64,000 nt of DNA from Bacteroidaceae bacterium (lineage in GTDB: Bacteria > Bacteroidota > Bacteroidia > Bacteroidales > Bacteroidaceae): NCBI GenBank assembly GCA_024401275.1, contig JAKSLJ010000004.1, positions 87,693 through 151,692 on the forward strand, written 5' to 3'. This document shows positions 17,783 through 25,350 of this stretch, piece by piece. Position 1 is the first letter of the stretch, and the number at the start of each line of letters is the position of its first letter. A program made the translations under genes and the position numbers. The notes beneath the pieces are model-generated. The model was not told the DNA's origin and ran no database searches. It saw only the letters and a program-made list of their open reading frames with translations.

Positions 17783-17816
17783 TGGCTTCCAGCCAGAACC
17801 AAATGAAAGTGTACTT

Positions 17817-18488
17817 ATGGCACAACAGATAAAATCGAAGAAGCGCGTGACGGAGCATGGAGAAGTGTTCACGGCGGAGAGAGAAGTGAACGCCATGCTC
17901 GACCTTGTGAAGCAAGAAACGGAGCGAATAGATTCCCGTTTCCTTGAACCAGCGTGTGGCAACGGCAACTTCCTCGTGGAGATTCTAAGAAGGAAACTGA
18001 TGGTTATCTGGAGTATAAACACTAAGCAGTACGGCAGAAAAGCAGACCACAACAAGATAAACTGCGAGTTGGTACAAGCTGTTTGCAGCATATATGGCAT
18101 CGACATTATGCAAGATAATGTTGAGGAATGTCGATTGCGTTTGTTGGAGATTATTTCAGAATGGTATCCTCATGCTCATCTTGGAGGTCGTCTTGACGGT
18201 GACTTGCTCGAAACGGTAAGGTTCGTGCTCAAACGAAACGTTCTTTGGGGCGATGCTTTGACTCTCTGCACTCCTGATGAACGTAAGGAACCAATCATCT
18301 TCAGCGAATGGGGCTTTATAGGTCAGTCGGTGAAGCGAAGGGATTTTACTCTTGACATGCTTCTTAGGCCGAGGAAGTTTGAAGGTCCGAGCCTCTTTGA
18401 TAGTCTTGGCGATGATGTTTTCATCCCCGAACCTTGTGCAGAATACCCGATGTTGAACTACGATAAACTCTACACACAAGATTATTAA
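17817..18488 (+). CDS. Methyltransferase-like SAM-binding protein lacking the NPPY motif
   Basis: A 223-residue protein with a class I SAM-binding core like N6-adenine DNA methyltransferases: HGEVFTAEREVNAMLDL (about 14-30), motif I FLEPACGNGNFL (42-53), motif II YGIDIMQDN (93-101) and motif III NVLWGDAL. The catalytic (N/D)PPY motif IV expected next is absent; FSEWGFIGQ lies there instead. The start at 17817 is chosen because the upstream in-frame extension is palindrome sequence. It precedes a full adenine methyltransferase by 105 bases. It may be a helper or regulatory subunit, or an inactive partner. Confidence 0.75.
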   Translation: MAQQIKSKKRVTEHGEVFTAEREVNAMLDLVKQETERIDSRFLEPACGNGNFLVEILRRKLMVIWSINTKQYGRKADHNKINCELVQAVCSIYGIDIMQDNVEECRLRLLEIISEWYPHAHLGGRLDGDLLETVRFVLKRNVLWGDALTLCTPDERKEPIIFSEWGFIGQSVKRRDFTLDMLLRPRKFEGPSLFDSLGDDVFIPEPCAEYPMLNYDKLYTQDY

Positions 18489-18490
18489 AG

Positions 18491-18585
18491 TAACGTAAAT
18501 GGCCGTAAATTAAACGTAAATTTTCGGAAATTAAAAAGATTATTTATGGTAATTCGCGGTTAATTCACGACAATTCACGTTTAAA
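18491..18585. repeat. Dispersed AATTCACG-type intergenic repeat, copy 1
   Basis: Contains ACGTAAATTTTCGGAAATTA and TAATTCACGACAATTCACGT. The same ordered blocks occur at 48104-48212, and a short form (AATTCGTG three times) at 45628-45664. Confidence 0.7.
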
Positions 18586-18593
18586 ATAAATCC

Positions 18594-20096
18594 ATGAATA
18601 ATTCAGACTATAATCCAGACGTGCTTAACTGCCTGGCGAACCTCTCGAACGATGAGGTTTTCACTCCTCCGACGGTAGTGAACCAGATGCTCGACATGCT
18701 GCCGAAGGAGTTGTTCCGCAGCAGCAAGACAAGGTTTCTTGATCCTGTCAGCAAGAGTGGTGTCTTTCTTCGAGAGATAGCAAAGCGACTGATTGAAGGT
18801 TTGGCAGAAGAGATTCCTGACCTTCAGGAGCGTGTGAACCATATTTGTCAGCACCAACTCTTTGGCTTGGCAATAACGGAACTGACATCTCTGCTCTCTC
18901 GTCGCTCCGTCTATTGCTCAAAGAGTGCCAACGGAAAGTATGCCAGCTGCACTTGCTTCAACGATCCCCAAGGAAATATCCGCTACAGAGATATGGAGCA
19001 TACCTTTGAGCGAGGCAAGTGTAAATACTGCGGAGCATCGGAAGATGTGTTCGGCAAAAAGGTTCGAGGCAACCTTGAAAGCCACGCTTACGAGTTTATT
19101 CACGAATTAAAGAATTTCAAGAATATGAAGTTTGACGTTATTATAGGAAATCCGCCGTATCAGCTTAATGATGGAGGTGGTGCAGGTACAAGCGCAATGC
19201 CTATCTACCAGAAATTTGTGGAACAAGCCAAAAAGCTAAATCCGAGATATCTCTCGATGATTATTCCTGCACGTTGGTATAGTGGTGGTAAAGGACTTGA
19301 TGAGTTTAGAAATTCTATGCTAAATGATAAGCATGTGAGACAACTTGTAGATTATATGGATTCAAATGATTGTTTTGCAGGTGTGGATATCGCAGGTGGA
19401 ATTTGTTATTTTTTGTGGGACAGAGACCATGAAGGTGTTTGTAAAGTAACTGGCATAAATAAACATGGCATAGATGTTACGGAAAGATATCTTAATGAAT
19501 ACTCTACATTTGTAAGACAAGCTAGAGCATTGAACATAGTTCATAAAGCATTAAGTCTGAAAGAAACTACTATGGACAAAATTGTGTTCAGTAGAAAACC
19601 ATTTGGATTAGATAACGGCTTTATGGGAAATAAGAAACCACTCGAAGGCTCTATTACTTTATTTGGAAGTCAAGGACTTTCATACATCACCAAGAAAGAT
19701 GTTCCTCAAAATTCCGATTTGATTAATAAATGGAAGGTTATAGCTTCTAAAGCCAGTGCTCAAGGTGGTAGGGCTGATAGCGAGGGGAAACGAAAGGTAA
19801 TACCAAAAGTTGAGGTTCTTCCTCCAGGAATGATATGTACAGAATCATATTTGTTGATTGATCATTTTGATACGGAGGAAAGAGCAATTAATGCCTCTAG
19901 TTATGTTAAGACTATGTTCTTTAGATTTCTTCTATCTCTAAAAGTAATAACTCAGAATATTAGTAAAGATAGTTTTGGCTTCGTCCCTCTCCAAGACTTC
20001 TCTCATCCATGGACAGACGAGATGCTTTACGAGAAATACGGCTTGACCGAAGACGAGATAGCCTTTATAGAAAGCATGATTCGTCCAATGGAATAG
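18594..20096 (+). CDS. Eco57I-like N6-adenine DNA methyltransferase
   Basis: A 500-residue probable modification enzyme. Residues 20-33 (DEVFTPPTVVNQML) and FLDPVSKSGVFL (48-59) form the SAM site; NPPY at 186-189 (VIIGNPPYQL) is the catalytic motif for adenine N6 methylation. Between them a Cys cluster (Cys119, Cys121, Cys143, Cys146: SCTCF...CKYCG) looks like a zinc ribbon. The part after NPPY, which should contain the DNA-recognition region, is much more AT-rich from about 19285 to 19975 than either side, suggesting exchange of the specificity region. Likely partner: the GIY-YIG helicase at 20938. Confidence 0.88.
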   Translation: MNNSDYNPDVLNCLANLSNDEVFTPPTVVNQMLDMLPKELFRSSKTRFLDPVSKSGVFLREIAKRLIEGLAEEIPDLQERVNHICQHQLFGLAITELTSLLSRRSVYCSKSANGKYASCTCFNDPQGNIRYRDMEHTFERGKCKYCGASEDVFGKKVRGNLESHAYEFIHELKNFKNMKFDVIIGNPPYQLNDGGGAGTSAMPIYQKFVEQAKKLNPRYLSMIIPARWYSGGKGLDEFRNSMLNDKHVRQLVDYMDSNDCFAGVDIAGGICYFLWDRDHEGVCKVTGINKHGIDVTERYLNEYSTFVRQARALNIVHKALSLKETTMDKIVFSRKPFGLDNGFMGNKKPLEGSITLFGSQGLSYITKKDVPQNSDLINKWKVIASKASAQGGRADSEGKRKVIPKVEVLPPGMICTESYLLIDHFDTEERAINASSYVKTMFFRFLLSLKVITQNISKDSFGFVPLQDFSHPWTDEMLYEKYGLTEDEIAFIESMIRPME

Positions 20097-20136
20097 AACT
20101 ATCCGATAAATACGGGCTGACAGCCCAAAAGCTCAT

Positions 20137-20315
20137 AGCCCAATGGCAAAGCGAAGCGACGCCTTGGGTAATTTGTGTTGGGATATGTCTGCACGCCCTG
20201 TAAGGGCAAAAGCTCTAAAAGTCGTTGGCAAGATAGTAGGCTTTTGCCTTTTCAAGGCGACTTTCAACGAACAAACTAAAACACCCAAGGCGACGCTTCG
20301 CTTTGCCATTGGGCT
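20137..20315. repeat. Large palindromic element with 33-bp arms
   Basis: Left arm begins AGCCCAATGGCAAAGCGAAG; the right arm (20283-20315) is its complement with one mismatch. Inside are further stems (GGCAAAAGC and GCTTTTGCC). Arm length, nesting and absence of genes match the element at 17626-17782, though the sequence differs. MITE-like. Confidence 0.85.
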
Positions 20316-20389
20316 AAGTGCAGTAAGCCTTTCAGGCTAATTTAATAACAATAATAACAAGCGCGATCTTTGAAATTATTGAGAAAAAA

Positions 20390-20420
20390 TTTGGTTATAG
20401 AAAAAAAAATCTTAACTTTG
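20390..20420 (+). promoter_or_regulatory. Promoter of the toxin-antitoxin pair
   Basis: TTTG at 20390-20393, a 19-bp spacer and TAACTTTG at 20413-20420; the antitoxin start is 18 bases further on. Confidence 0.78.
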
Positions 20421-20438
20421 CACCAAATATAGAACATT

Positions 20439-20606
20439 ATGGAAGAAAAACTCACCCCAGAGACCGTATGGTATCTCAAGAAAATGTTGGAAATCGGAGA
20501 GAAAGCTATCTCTGAAGGAAAGACATACACACATGAGGAGGTAAAGGCTCTCATAAAGTCACGTTATCATCATGAAAGTAATCTGGCTGCAACCTGCGTT
20601 GGATAG
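20439..20606 (+). CDS. Small antitoxin of a ParE/RelE-type TA pair
   Basis: A 55-residue protein starting MEEKLTPETVWYLKKMLEIG, with a segment KTYTHEEVKALIKSRY like the toxin-binding end of ParD-type antitoxins. It has its own promoter, and its last 35 bases overlap the toxin gene in another frame, the usual arrangement for translational coupling in TA modules. Its assignment rests mostly on position and size. Confidence 0.72.
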   Translation: MEEKLTPETVWYLKKMLEIGEKAISEGKTYTHEEVKALIKSRYHHESNLAATCVG

Positions 20607-20901
20607 TTTTTCGGATGTGTTGGATTATTCTATTGAGTATTTCGGCACGCGGATAGCTACGAGAACCGAAGAGGAAATCTTCTCTGCAATAGATAAGTTG
20701 GAACGTCTTCCTTATCTCGGACAGGTTATGCCTGAGATAAGTAATGACATCGTTAGCTATCGAAGGATAAATGTCAATAAGTTACTGTCAGTAATCTATA
20801 GAGTTGAAGGTGATATTATTTACATAATGTTCATTTGGGACAACAGACGCTCATTGCATAATATTTATTATTTCTTCAACGACCTACAATTCCCTCAATA
20901 A
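20572..20901 (+). CDS. ParE/RelE-family toxin
   Basis: A 109-residue protein with the ParE/RelE fold pattern: an N-terminal strand (KVIWLQPALDSF), two helices, RLPYLGQVMPEI, then strands RINVNKLLSVIYRVEGDIIYI and the WDNRRS end. ParE-type members poison gyrase and RelE-type cut mRNA; sequence alone does not settle which. It sits between the methyltransferase and the helicase of the restriction locus, where a TA pair may help keep the locus. Confidence 0.82.
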   Translation: MKVIWLQPALDSFSDVLDYSIEYFGTRIATRTEEEIFSAIDKLERLPYLGQVMPEISNDIVSYRRINVNKLLSVIYRVEGDIIYIMFIWDNRRSLHNIYYFFNDLQFPQ

Positions 20902-20937
20902 CTTTCTCTTTTCGCGCTATAATCTCATTATAAGATT

Positions 20938-23469
20938 ATGGCACAACAAGATTTTTTTCCACGGCGTCCTGATGTGATGCCACAAATATACGCCTATGCT
21001 GACCCAAGGTTCAAGGGACAGCTGAAGGTGGGTTATACAACTCGTGATGTGCAAAAGCGTGTGGCAGAGCAATATCCTGTCATCACTCCGGGCAAGGAAC
21101 TGCCTTATCGTATTGTCTTTCAGGATAGTAGCGTCCGCAATGATGGTACTGCCTTTACGGATAAGCATGTGCACCGATGGCTAAAGAAGCATGGCATTCA
21201 GAATACAAACGGCGAGTGGTTTCGATGCAAAGTGTCGGACGTGAGTGCCGCTGTATATGCGCTGAAGAACAATGTGGAGAATGATGATGCGAGAAGCGAG
21301 ACTTTCTCCATGCGTCCTGAACAGCAAAGAGCGGTGGAGCAAACTTCAAATTATTTCCTGAACTACGAGCGAGAGACGGGCAAGACTCCGCACTTCCTCT
21401 GGAACTGCAAGATGCGTTTCGGCAAGACCTTCGCTGCCTATCAGTTGGCAAAGCGCATGGGATGGCAGAAGATTCTCGTGTTGACCTTCAAGCCTGCCGT
21501 GGAAAGTGCGTGGGAAGAAGACCTAAAGACGCATGTTGACTTTGAGGGTTGGCAGTTTATCTCGTGTTCATCAGAACTTGATTACGTGAAAGCCGACAAG
21601 GAGAAGCCAATCGTTTGGTTCGGCTCTTTCCAGGATTTCCTCGGTAAGAACAAGGCAGGCGGCATAAAGCTTCGCAATGAATGGGCGCACATGGTGAACT
21701 GGGATGTGGTGATCTTCGATGAATATCACTACGGAGCTTGGCGTGAGAATGCTAAAGATCTCTTCTATAATGAAGACAAGCGTGAACAATCTGCCCAGAA
21801 CGGCGAGGCTCTGGAATACTTCAACGAGGAGAACATGCCTATAACGACAAACCATTATCTCTATCTTTCGGGTACTCCTTTCCGTGCCATCAATAGCGGT
21901 GAGTTCATTGAAGAGCAAATATACAATTGGACTTACAGCGACGAGCAGTCGGCAAAGGCAAATTGGAATCCTGCTAACGGAGATAATCCATACGCTATGC
22001 TGCCTCGCATGGTGCTGATGACCTATCAGTTGCCGCAAGAGTTGGTGAGAGTGGCGAAGGAAGGAGAGTTTGATGAGTTTGACCTTAATGAATTTTTTGC
22101 TGCCGTTCCCTCCCCTAGTGGGGAGTTGGAGGGGTCCTTTTTTCTCCACGAAGATGAGGTACAGAAGTGGCTTGACCTTATCCGTGGTGCCTATAAGCAG
22201 AACATAAAGAGCGACCTTATGCTGAAGGCAGATCGTCCGCCAATGCCTTTCAGCCATGCTCCTTTATTAAGGGTATTGAACCATACGTTCTGGTTCTTGC
22301 CTTCCGTAGCTTCGTGCTTCGCGATGAAGAACCTTTTGGGACAGAGAAACAACGTGTTCTACCATGACTTCAATGTTGTTGTAGCTGCAGGAACTGGTGC
22401 TGGCATTGGCGTTCAAGCTCTCCCTCCTGTGCTGAATGCCATGGATAATCCATTGGAATCACGCACCATTACGCTCTCTTGCGGTAAACTTACGACGGGT
22501 GTGAGCGTGCGTCCTTGGTCGGGAATATTCATGCTCAGAAACTCTTCTTCGCCAGAGACTTACTTCCAGGCAGCATTCCGCGTGCAGACACCTTGGACAA
22601 TGAATAACCCAGACGGGCTTTCACCTAACAAGACAGAGATTATGAAGCAGGAATGTTACGTCTTTGACTTTGCGCCAAACCGTGCGTTGAGACAGATAGC
22701 GGAATATTCATGCCGACTTAATGTGACAGAAGACAATCCAGAGAAGAAGGTAGCGGAGTTCATAAACTTCCTTCCCGTACTGGCTTACGACGGCAGCCAC
22801 ATGAAGCAGATAGATGCCGCAGGAATTCTCGACATGGCAATGAGCGGAACATCCGCGACTTTGCTTGCAAGACGATGGGAAAGTGCGCTGCTCGTGAATG
22901 TAGATAACCTTACCCTTCAGCGACTTCTCAATAGCCCAGAAGCTCTCTCTGCGCTGATGAGAATAGAGGGTTTCCGTTCCCTCAACAAGGATATTGAGAC
23001 CATCATCAACAAGAGTGAGGCGGTAAAGAAGGCGAAGGCAAAGGCTAACGAAGAAGACCTGACCAAAAAGGAGAAGAAGCAACTGACGGAAGACGAGAAG
23101 GAAATGAAGTCGAAGCGCAAGATGATTCAGGAGAAACTGATAAAGTTTGCTACTCGCATTCCTGTCTTCATGTATCTTACAGACTTCCGCGAGCAGACAT
23201 TGAAGGATGTTATCACGCAGTTTGAACCGGGATTGTTCCAAAGGGTTACAGGTCTTGACGTGAAGGACTTTGAACTTCTTGTGTCGCTAAACGTGTTCAA
23301 CTCGGCGTTGATGAACGATGCTGTGTTCAAGTTCAAGCGTTACGAAGACTCATCGCTCAACTACACCGGCATAGACAACTCCATGAAGGACGATGCCATC
23401 GGTGGATATGATACCGTAATATCACGCAATGAATACGAGGATATTTACTTTAAGAATGAAGAAGTCTAA
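20938..23469 (+). CDS. T5orf172/GIY-YIG nuclease-DEAD/DEAH helicase fusion (restriction subunit)
   Basis: An 843-residue protein. Residues 15-100 look like a T5orf172-type GIY-YIG nuclease: IYAYADP, LKVGYTTRDVQKRV, the His of DKHVHRWL, and GEWFRCKV. Residues 120-600 form a superfamily 2 helicase: Walker A KMRFGKT (158-164), DEYH (261-264), LSGTPFRA, and LTTGVSVRP with YFQAAFRVQ. A lysine-rich stretch (about 700-725) follows. Helicase plus nuclease next to an adenine methyltransferase suggests an ATP-dependent restriction enzyme. Residues about 390-402 (VPSPSGELEGSFF) are encoded by a REP-like repeat inserted in frame. I cannot place it in a named R-M type. Confidence 0.8.
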   Translation: MAQQDFFPRRPDVMPQIYAYADPRFKGQLKVGYTTRDVQKRVAEQYPVITPGKELPYRIVFQDSSVRNDGTAFTDKHVHRWLKKHGIQNTNGEWFRCKVSDVSAAVYALKNNVENDDARSETFSMRPEQQRAVEQTSNYFLNYERETGKTPHFLWNCKMRFGKTFAAYQLAKRMGWQKILVLTFKPAVESAWEEDLKTHVDFEGWQFISCSSELDYVKADKEKPIVWFGSFQDFLGKNKAGGIKLRNEWAHMVNWDVVIFDEYHYGAWRENAKDLFYNEDKREQSAQNGEALEYFNEENMPITTNHYLYLSGTPFRAINSGEFIEEQIYNWTYSDEQSAKANWNPANGDNPYAMLPRMVLMTYQLPQELVRVAKEGEFDEFDLNEFFAAVPSPSGELEGSFFLHEDEVQKWLDLIRGAYKQNIKSDLMLKADRPPMPFSHAPLLRVLNHTFWFLPSVASCFAMKNLLGQRNNVFYHDFNVVVAAGTGAGIGVQALPPVLNAMDNPLESRTITLSCGKLTTGVSVRPWSGIFMLRNSSSPETYFQAAFRVQTPWTMNNPDGLSPNKTEIMKQECYVFDFAPNRALRQIAEYSCRLNVTEDNPEKKVAEFINFLPVLAYDGSHMKQIDAAGILDMAMSGTSATLLARRWESALLVNVDNLTLQRLLNSPEALSALMRIEGFRSLNKDIETIINKSEAVKKAKAKANEEDLTKKEKKQLTEDEKEMKSKRKMIQEKLIKFATRIPVFMYLTDFREQTLKDVITQFEPGLFQRVTGLDVKDFELLVSLNVFNSALMNDAVFKFKRYEDSSLNYTGIDNSMKDDAIGGYDTVISRNEYEDIYFKNEEV
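22107..22145. repeat. REP-like element inside the helicase gene
   Basis: TCCCCTAGTGGGGAGTTGGA and following GGGGTCC, the same family as 25678-25717. It adds about 13 codons in frame between the two helicase lobes. Confidence 0.75.
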
Positions 23470-23519
23470 CCTAACAAATCAGAACAACTCGCCCAAACTG
23501 TTGAGAATCAGAGGAAATA

Positions 23520-23551
23520 TTTGCGTATTATAAATAATAGTCGTATATTTG
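23520..23551 (+). promoter_or_regulatory. Promoter of lipoprotein gene 23578
   Basis: TTTG at 23520-23523 and TATATTTG at 23544-23551, spacer 20 bp, 26 bases before the start codon. Confidence 0.75.
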
Positions 23552-23577
23552 CCCCCGATAACCAAAACTTATAACCT

Positions 23578-24372
23578 ATGAAAAACCTTTTTGAGAAAAC
23601 ATTTGTTGCGCTACTGCTCCTTATTGCGCTAGTTTCCGTAAGCAGTTGCGACGAGAGTACCAAACTTCAGGTGATGGTGGCTGCCGCCGATAAGGAATGT
23701 CCGATGGTGCTTGAAGGCAACACGGGAACTATCACTTCCATCAAGTATGAAGAGGATGCTGTGGTTTACTACTGGGACATCAGCAGCACGGAAATGTCAC
23801 TTGACCAGATAAAGCTCATGCCTAACACAATGAAGAAATGCATGCTAATGGGACTGCTCGATGACGAGGAAACTTTGGAACTGGTACAGGATATCTGCAA
23901 GATAAACAAAAATATTATCTACCGCGTAAAGAGTGGCCCTGAAAGCTATGACCTGAAATTGACTTCTTCCGAGATGCAGAACGAAATTGCCAAAGGCAAG
24001 AGCAACAAGAACATCTACCCTAAAGACAATGAGAACATTGAAGTAGCTCTGGCTGCGGACATGAATGAAATTGTCAACCTCGTAAATATTAAAGCTGATG
24101 AAGAAGACGAAGGTGCAACTTGTATGCTGGAAGGCAAAAATCTGATTATAGTCATACCACTTGATTCTGACTGTGAGGTGGCTGATATGTACGATTCATT
24201 GGAAGAAATCAAGAGCACACTTATGGAGGAAATAAAGCCTAACGAGGATCTGACATATGAAGCTTGCGCAGTACAAGGCTATGGCCAAACCTTCAGATAC
24301 ACCGACGATTTTGGCGGAAAATTTGACATCAACATAACAAGCAGCGAAATCAAAAGGAAATTAGGATTCTAG
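23578..24372 (+). CDS. Hypothetical lipoprotein with internal duplication
   Basis: A 264-residue lipoprotein (SVSSCDES; Cys24). I do not recognise the family. Two halves look related: residues 30-140 end in YDLKLTSSEMQNEI, and residues 155-264 end in FDINITSSEIKRKL, both after a strand-turn with Tyr/Gly. This points to an old duplication of a 110-residue alpha/beta unit. Monocistronic, with its own promoter and a terminator shared with the next gene. Confidence 0.75.
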   Translation: MKNLFEKTFVALLLLIALVSVSSCDESTKLQVMVAAADKECPMVLEGNTGTITSIKYEEDAVVYYWDISSTEMSLDQIKLMPNTMKKCMLMGLLDDEETLELVQDICKINKNIIYRVKSGPESYDLKLTSSEMQNEIAKGKSNKNIYPKDNENIEVALAADMNEIVNLVNIKADEEDEGATCMLEGKNLIIVIPLDSDCEVADMYDSLEEIKSTLMEEIKPNEDLTYEACAVQGYGQTFRYTDDFGGKFDINITSSEIKRKLGF

Positions 24373-24397
24373 AAATAAAAAGCGTAAAAAACAAAAA

Positions 24398-24434
24398 CAC
24401 TCCCCACTCTATTAATGCAATAGAATGGGGAGTG
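24398..24434. terminator. Bidirectional terminator between convergent genes
   Basis: CACTCCCCA(C/T)TCTATT arms pair with TAGAATGGGGAGTG. On the minus strand the stem is followed by GTTTTTGTTTTTT, a good terminator for the zinc-ribbon gene; it also closes the lipoprotein transcript. Confidence 0.82.
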
Positions 24435-24470
24435 CTGTATTTACAAATATATCTGCTAACAGATTGATAA

Positions 24471-25307
24471 TTAATCTTCTGTTGCCTCTTCAGCTGTCTT
24501 GCGCTTGCGAGTAGCACGAGTCTTGCGAGTTGTCTTCTTCTCCTCTGGAGCCTTTATCTTAACACCTGCGAGCTCTGGATCTACGAGGATACGGCCACAG
24601 TATTCGCAAACGATAATCTTCTTGTGGAGCTTGATGTCAAGCTGGCGCTGTGGTGGAATCTTTGAGAAGCAACCGCCACAAGCATCACGCTGTACGTAAA
24701 CGACTCCAAGACCGTTGCGTGCATTCTTACGGATGCGGAGGAAGCTTGAAAGGAGACGACTCTCAATCTTAGCCTCGAGATCCTTAGCCTTGATCTTGAG
24801 CTTGTCCTCGTCGGCGCGTGTCTCGTCAATGATCTCTTCGAGCTCGTTCTTCTTCTCTTCGAGGATAGCGTCCTTATCTTCAATATCCTTGCGAGTGCGC
24901 TGAAGGTCTTCTGTGCGCTCGTCAATCTTGCGCTCTGCCTCAGCAATCTTCTTCTCAGCGAGCTCTATCTGGAGGCCCATGAACTCGATTTCCTTAGTGA
25001 GCGAATCGTACTGACGGTTGTTCTGCACCTCGTTGATCTGCTCCTTATAGCGCTCTCTGTTAGCCTTAGCCTCCTCAATTTCGTTCTCACGGAAAGCGAT
25101 GGCTTTCTTGTAATCTTGAATCTCAGTTGCAATCTTCTCCTGGCGTGTCTTAAGACCTGCGAGTTCGTCTTCAATGTCCTGAACTTCAAGAGGGAGCTCA
25201 CCACGGAGCGCACGTTTCTCGTCGATAGATGAGAGAGTAGCCTGAAGTGAATAGAGATTCTTCAGTTTCTCTTCTACTGTGTAATCTTCTGGATTTTTCT
25301 TTGCCAT
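24471..25307 (-). CDS. Coiled-coil protein with C4 zinc ribbon
   Basis: A 278-residue protein: residues 15-190 form a long coiled coil (heptads rich in Glu, Lys and Leu), then a C4-type zinc ribbon (CGGCFSKIPP...VCEYCGRIL, about 210-245), then a basic Lys/Arg/Thr tail (KKTTRKTRATRKRK). This is the zf-RING_7-type family, found next to Nif3-like genes in many bacteria, as here (44 bases downstream of Nif3). The function is not established; the shape suggests nucleic acid binding. Confidence 0.87.
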   Translation of the reverse strand: MAKKNPEDYTVEEKLKNLYSLQATLSSIDEKRALRGELPLEVQDIEDELAGLKTRQEKIATEIQDYKKAIAFRENEIEEAKANRERYKEQINEVQNNRQYDSLTKEIEFMGLQIELAEKKIAEAERKIDERTEDLQRTRKDIEDKDAILEEKKNELEEIIDETRADEDKLKIKAKDLEAKIESRLLSSFLRIRKNARNGLGVVYVQRDACGGCFSKIPPQRQLDIKLHKKIIVCEYCGRILVDPELAGVKIKAPEEKKTTRKTRATRKRKTAEEATED

Positions 25308-25350
25308 AATATTTATGATTTATGATTTGACGATTGAATGATTGGATGAG

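Larger units (their letters stand above)
17099..17816. other. Non-coding accessory region with palindromes
   Basis: 718 bases between the DUF1016 remnant and the methyltransferase genes. It holds a REP-like stem at 17140-17190 and a large nested palindrome at 17626-17782. A small hairpin (CTTGCCGGCGGGCAAG) lies at about 17259-17274. An 88-codon TTG-initiated frame at 17221-17487 resembles nothing I know and is not called. Confidence 0.7.
20097..20438. other. Intergenic region with palindromic element and TA promoter
   Basis: 342 bases between the methyltransferase and the antitoxin. It contains the palindromic element at 20137-20315 and a promoter at 20390-20420. No coding frame is credible. 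Confidence 0.8.
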
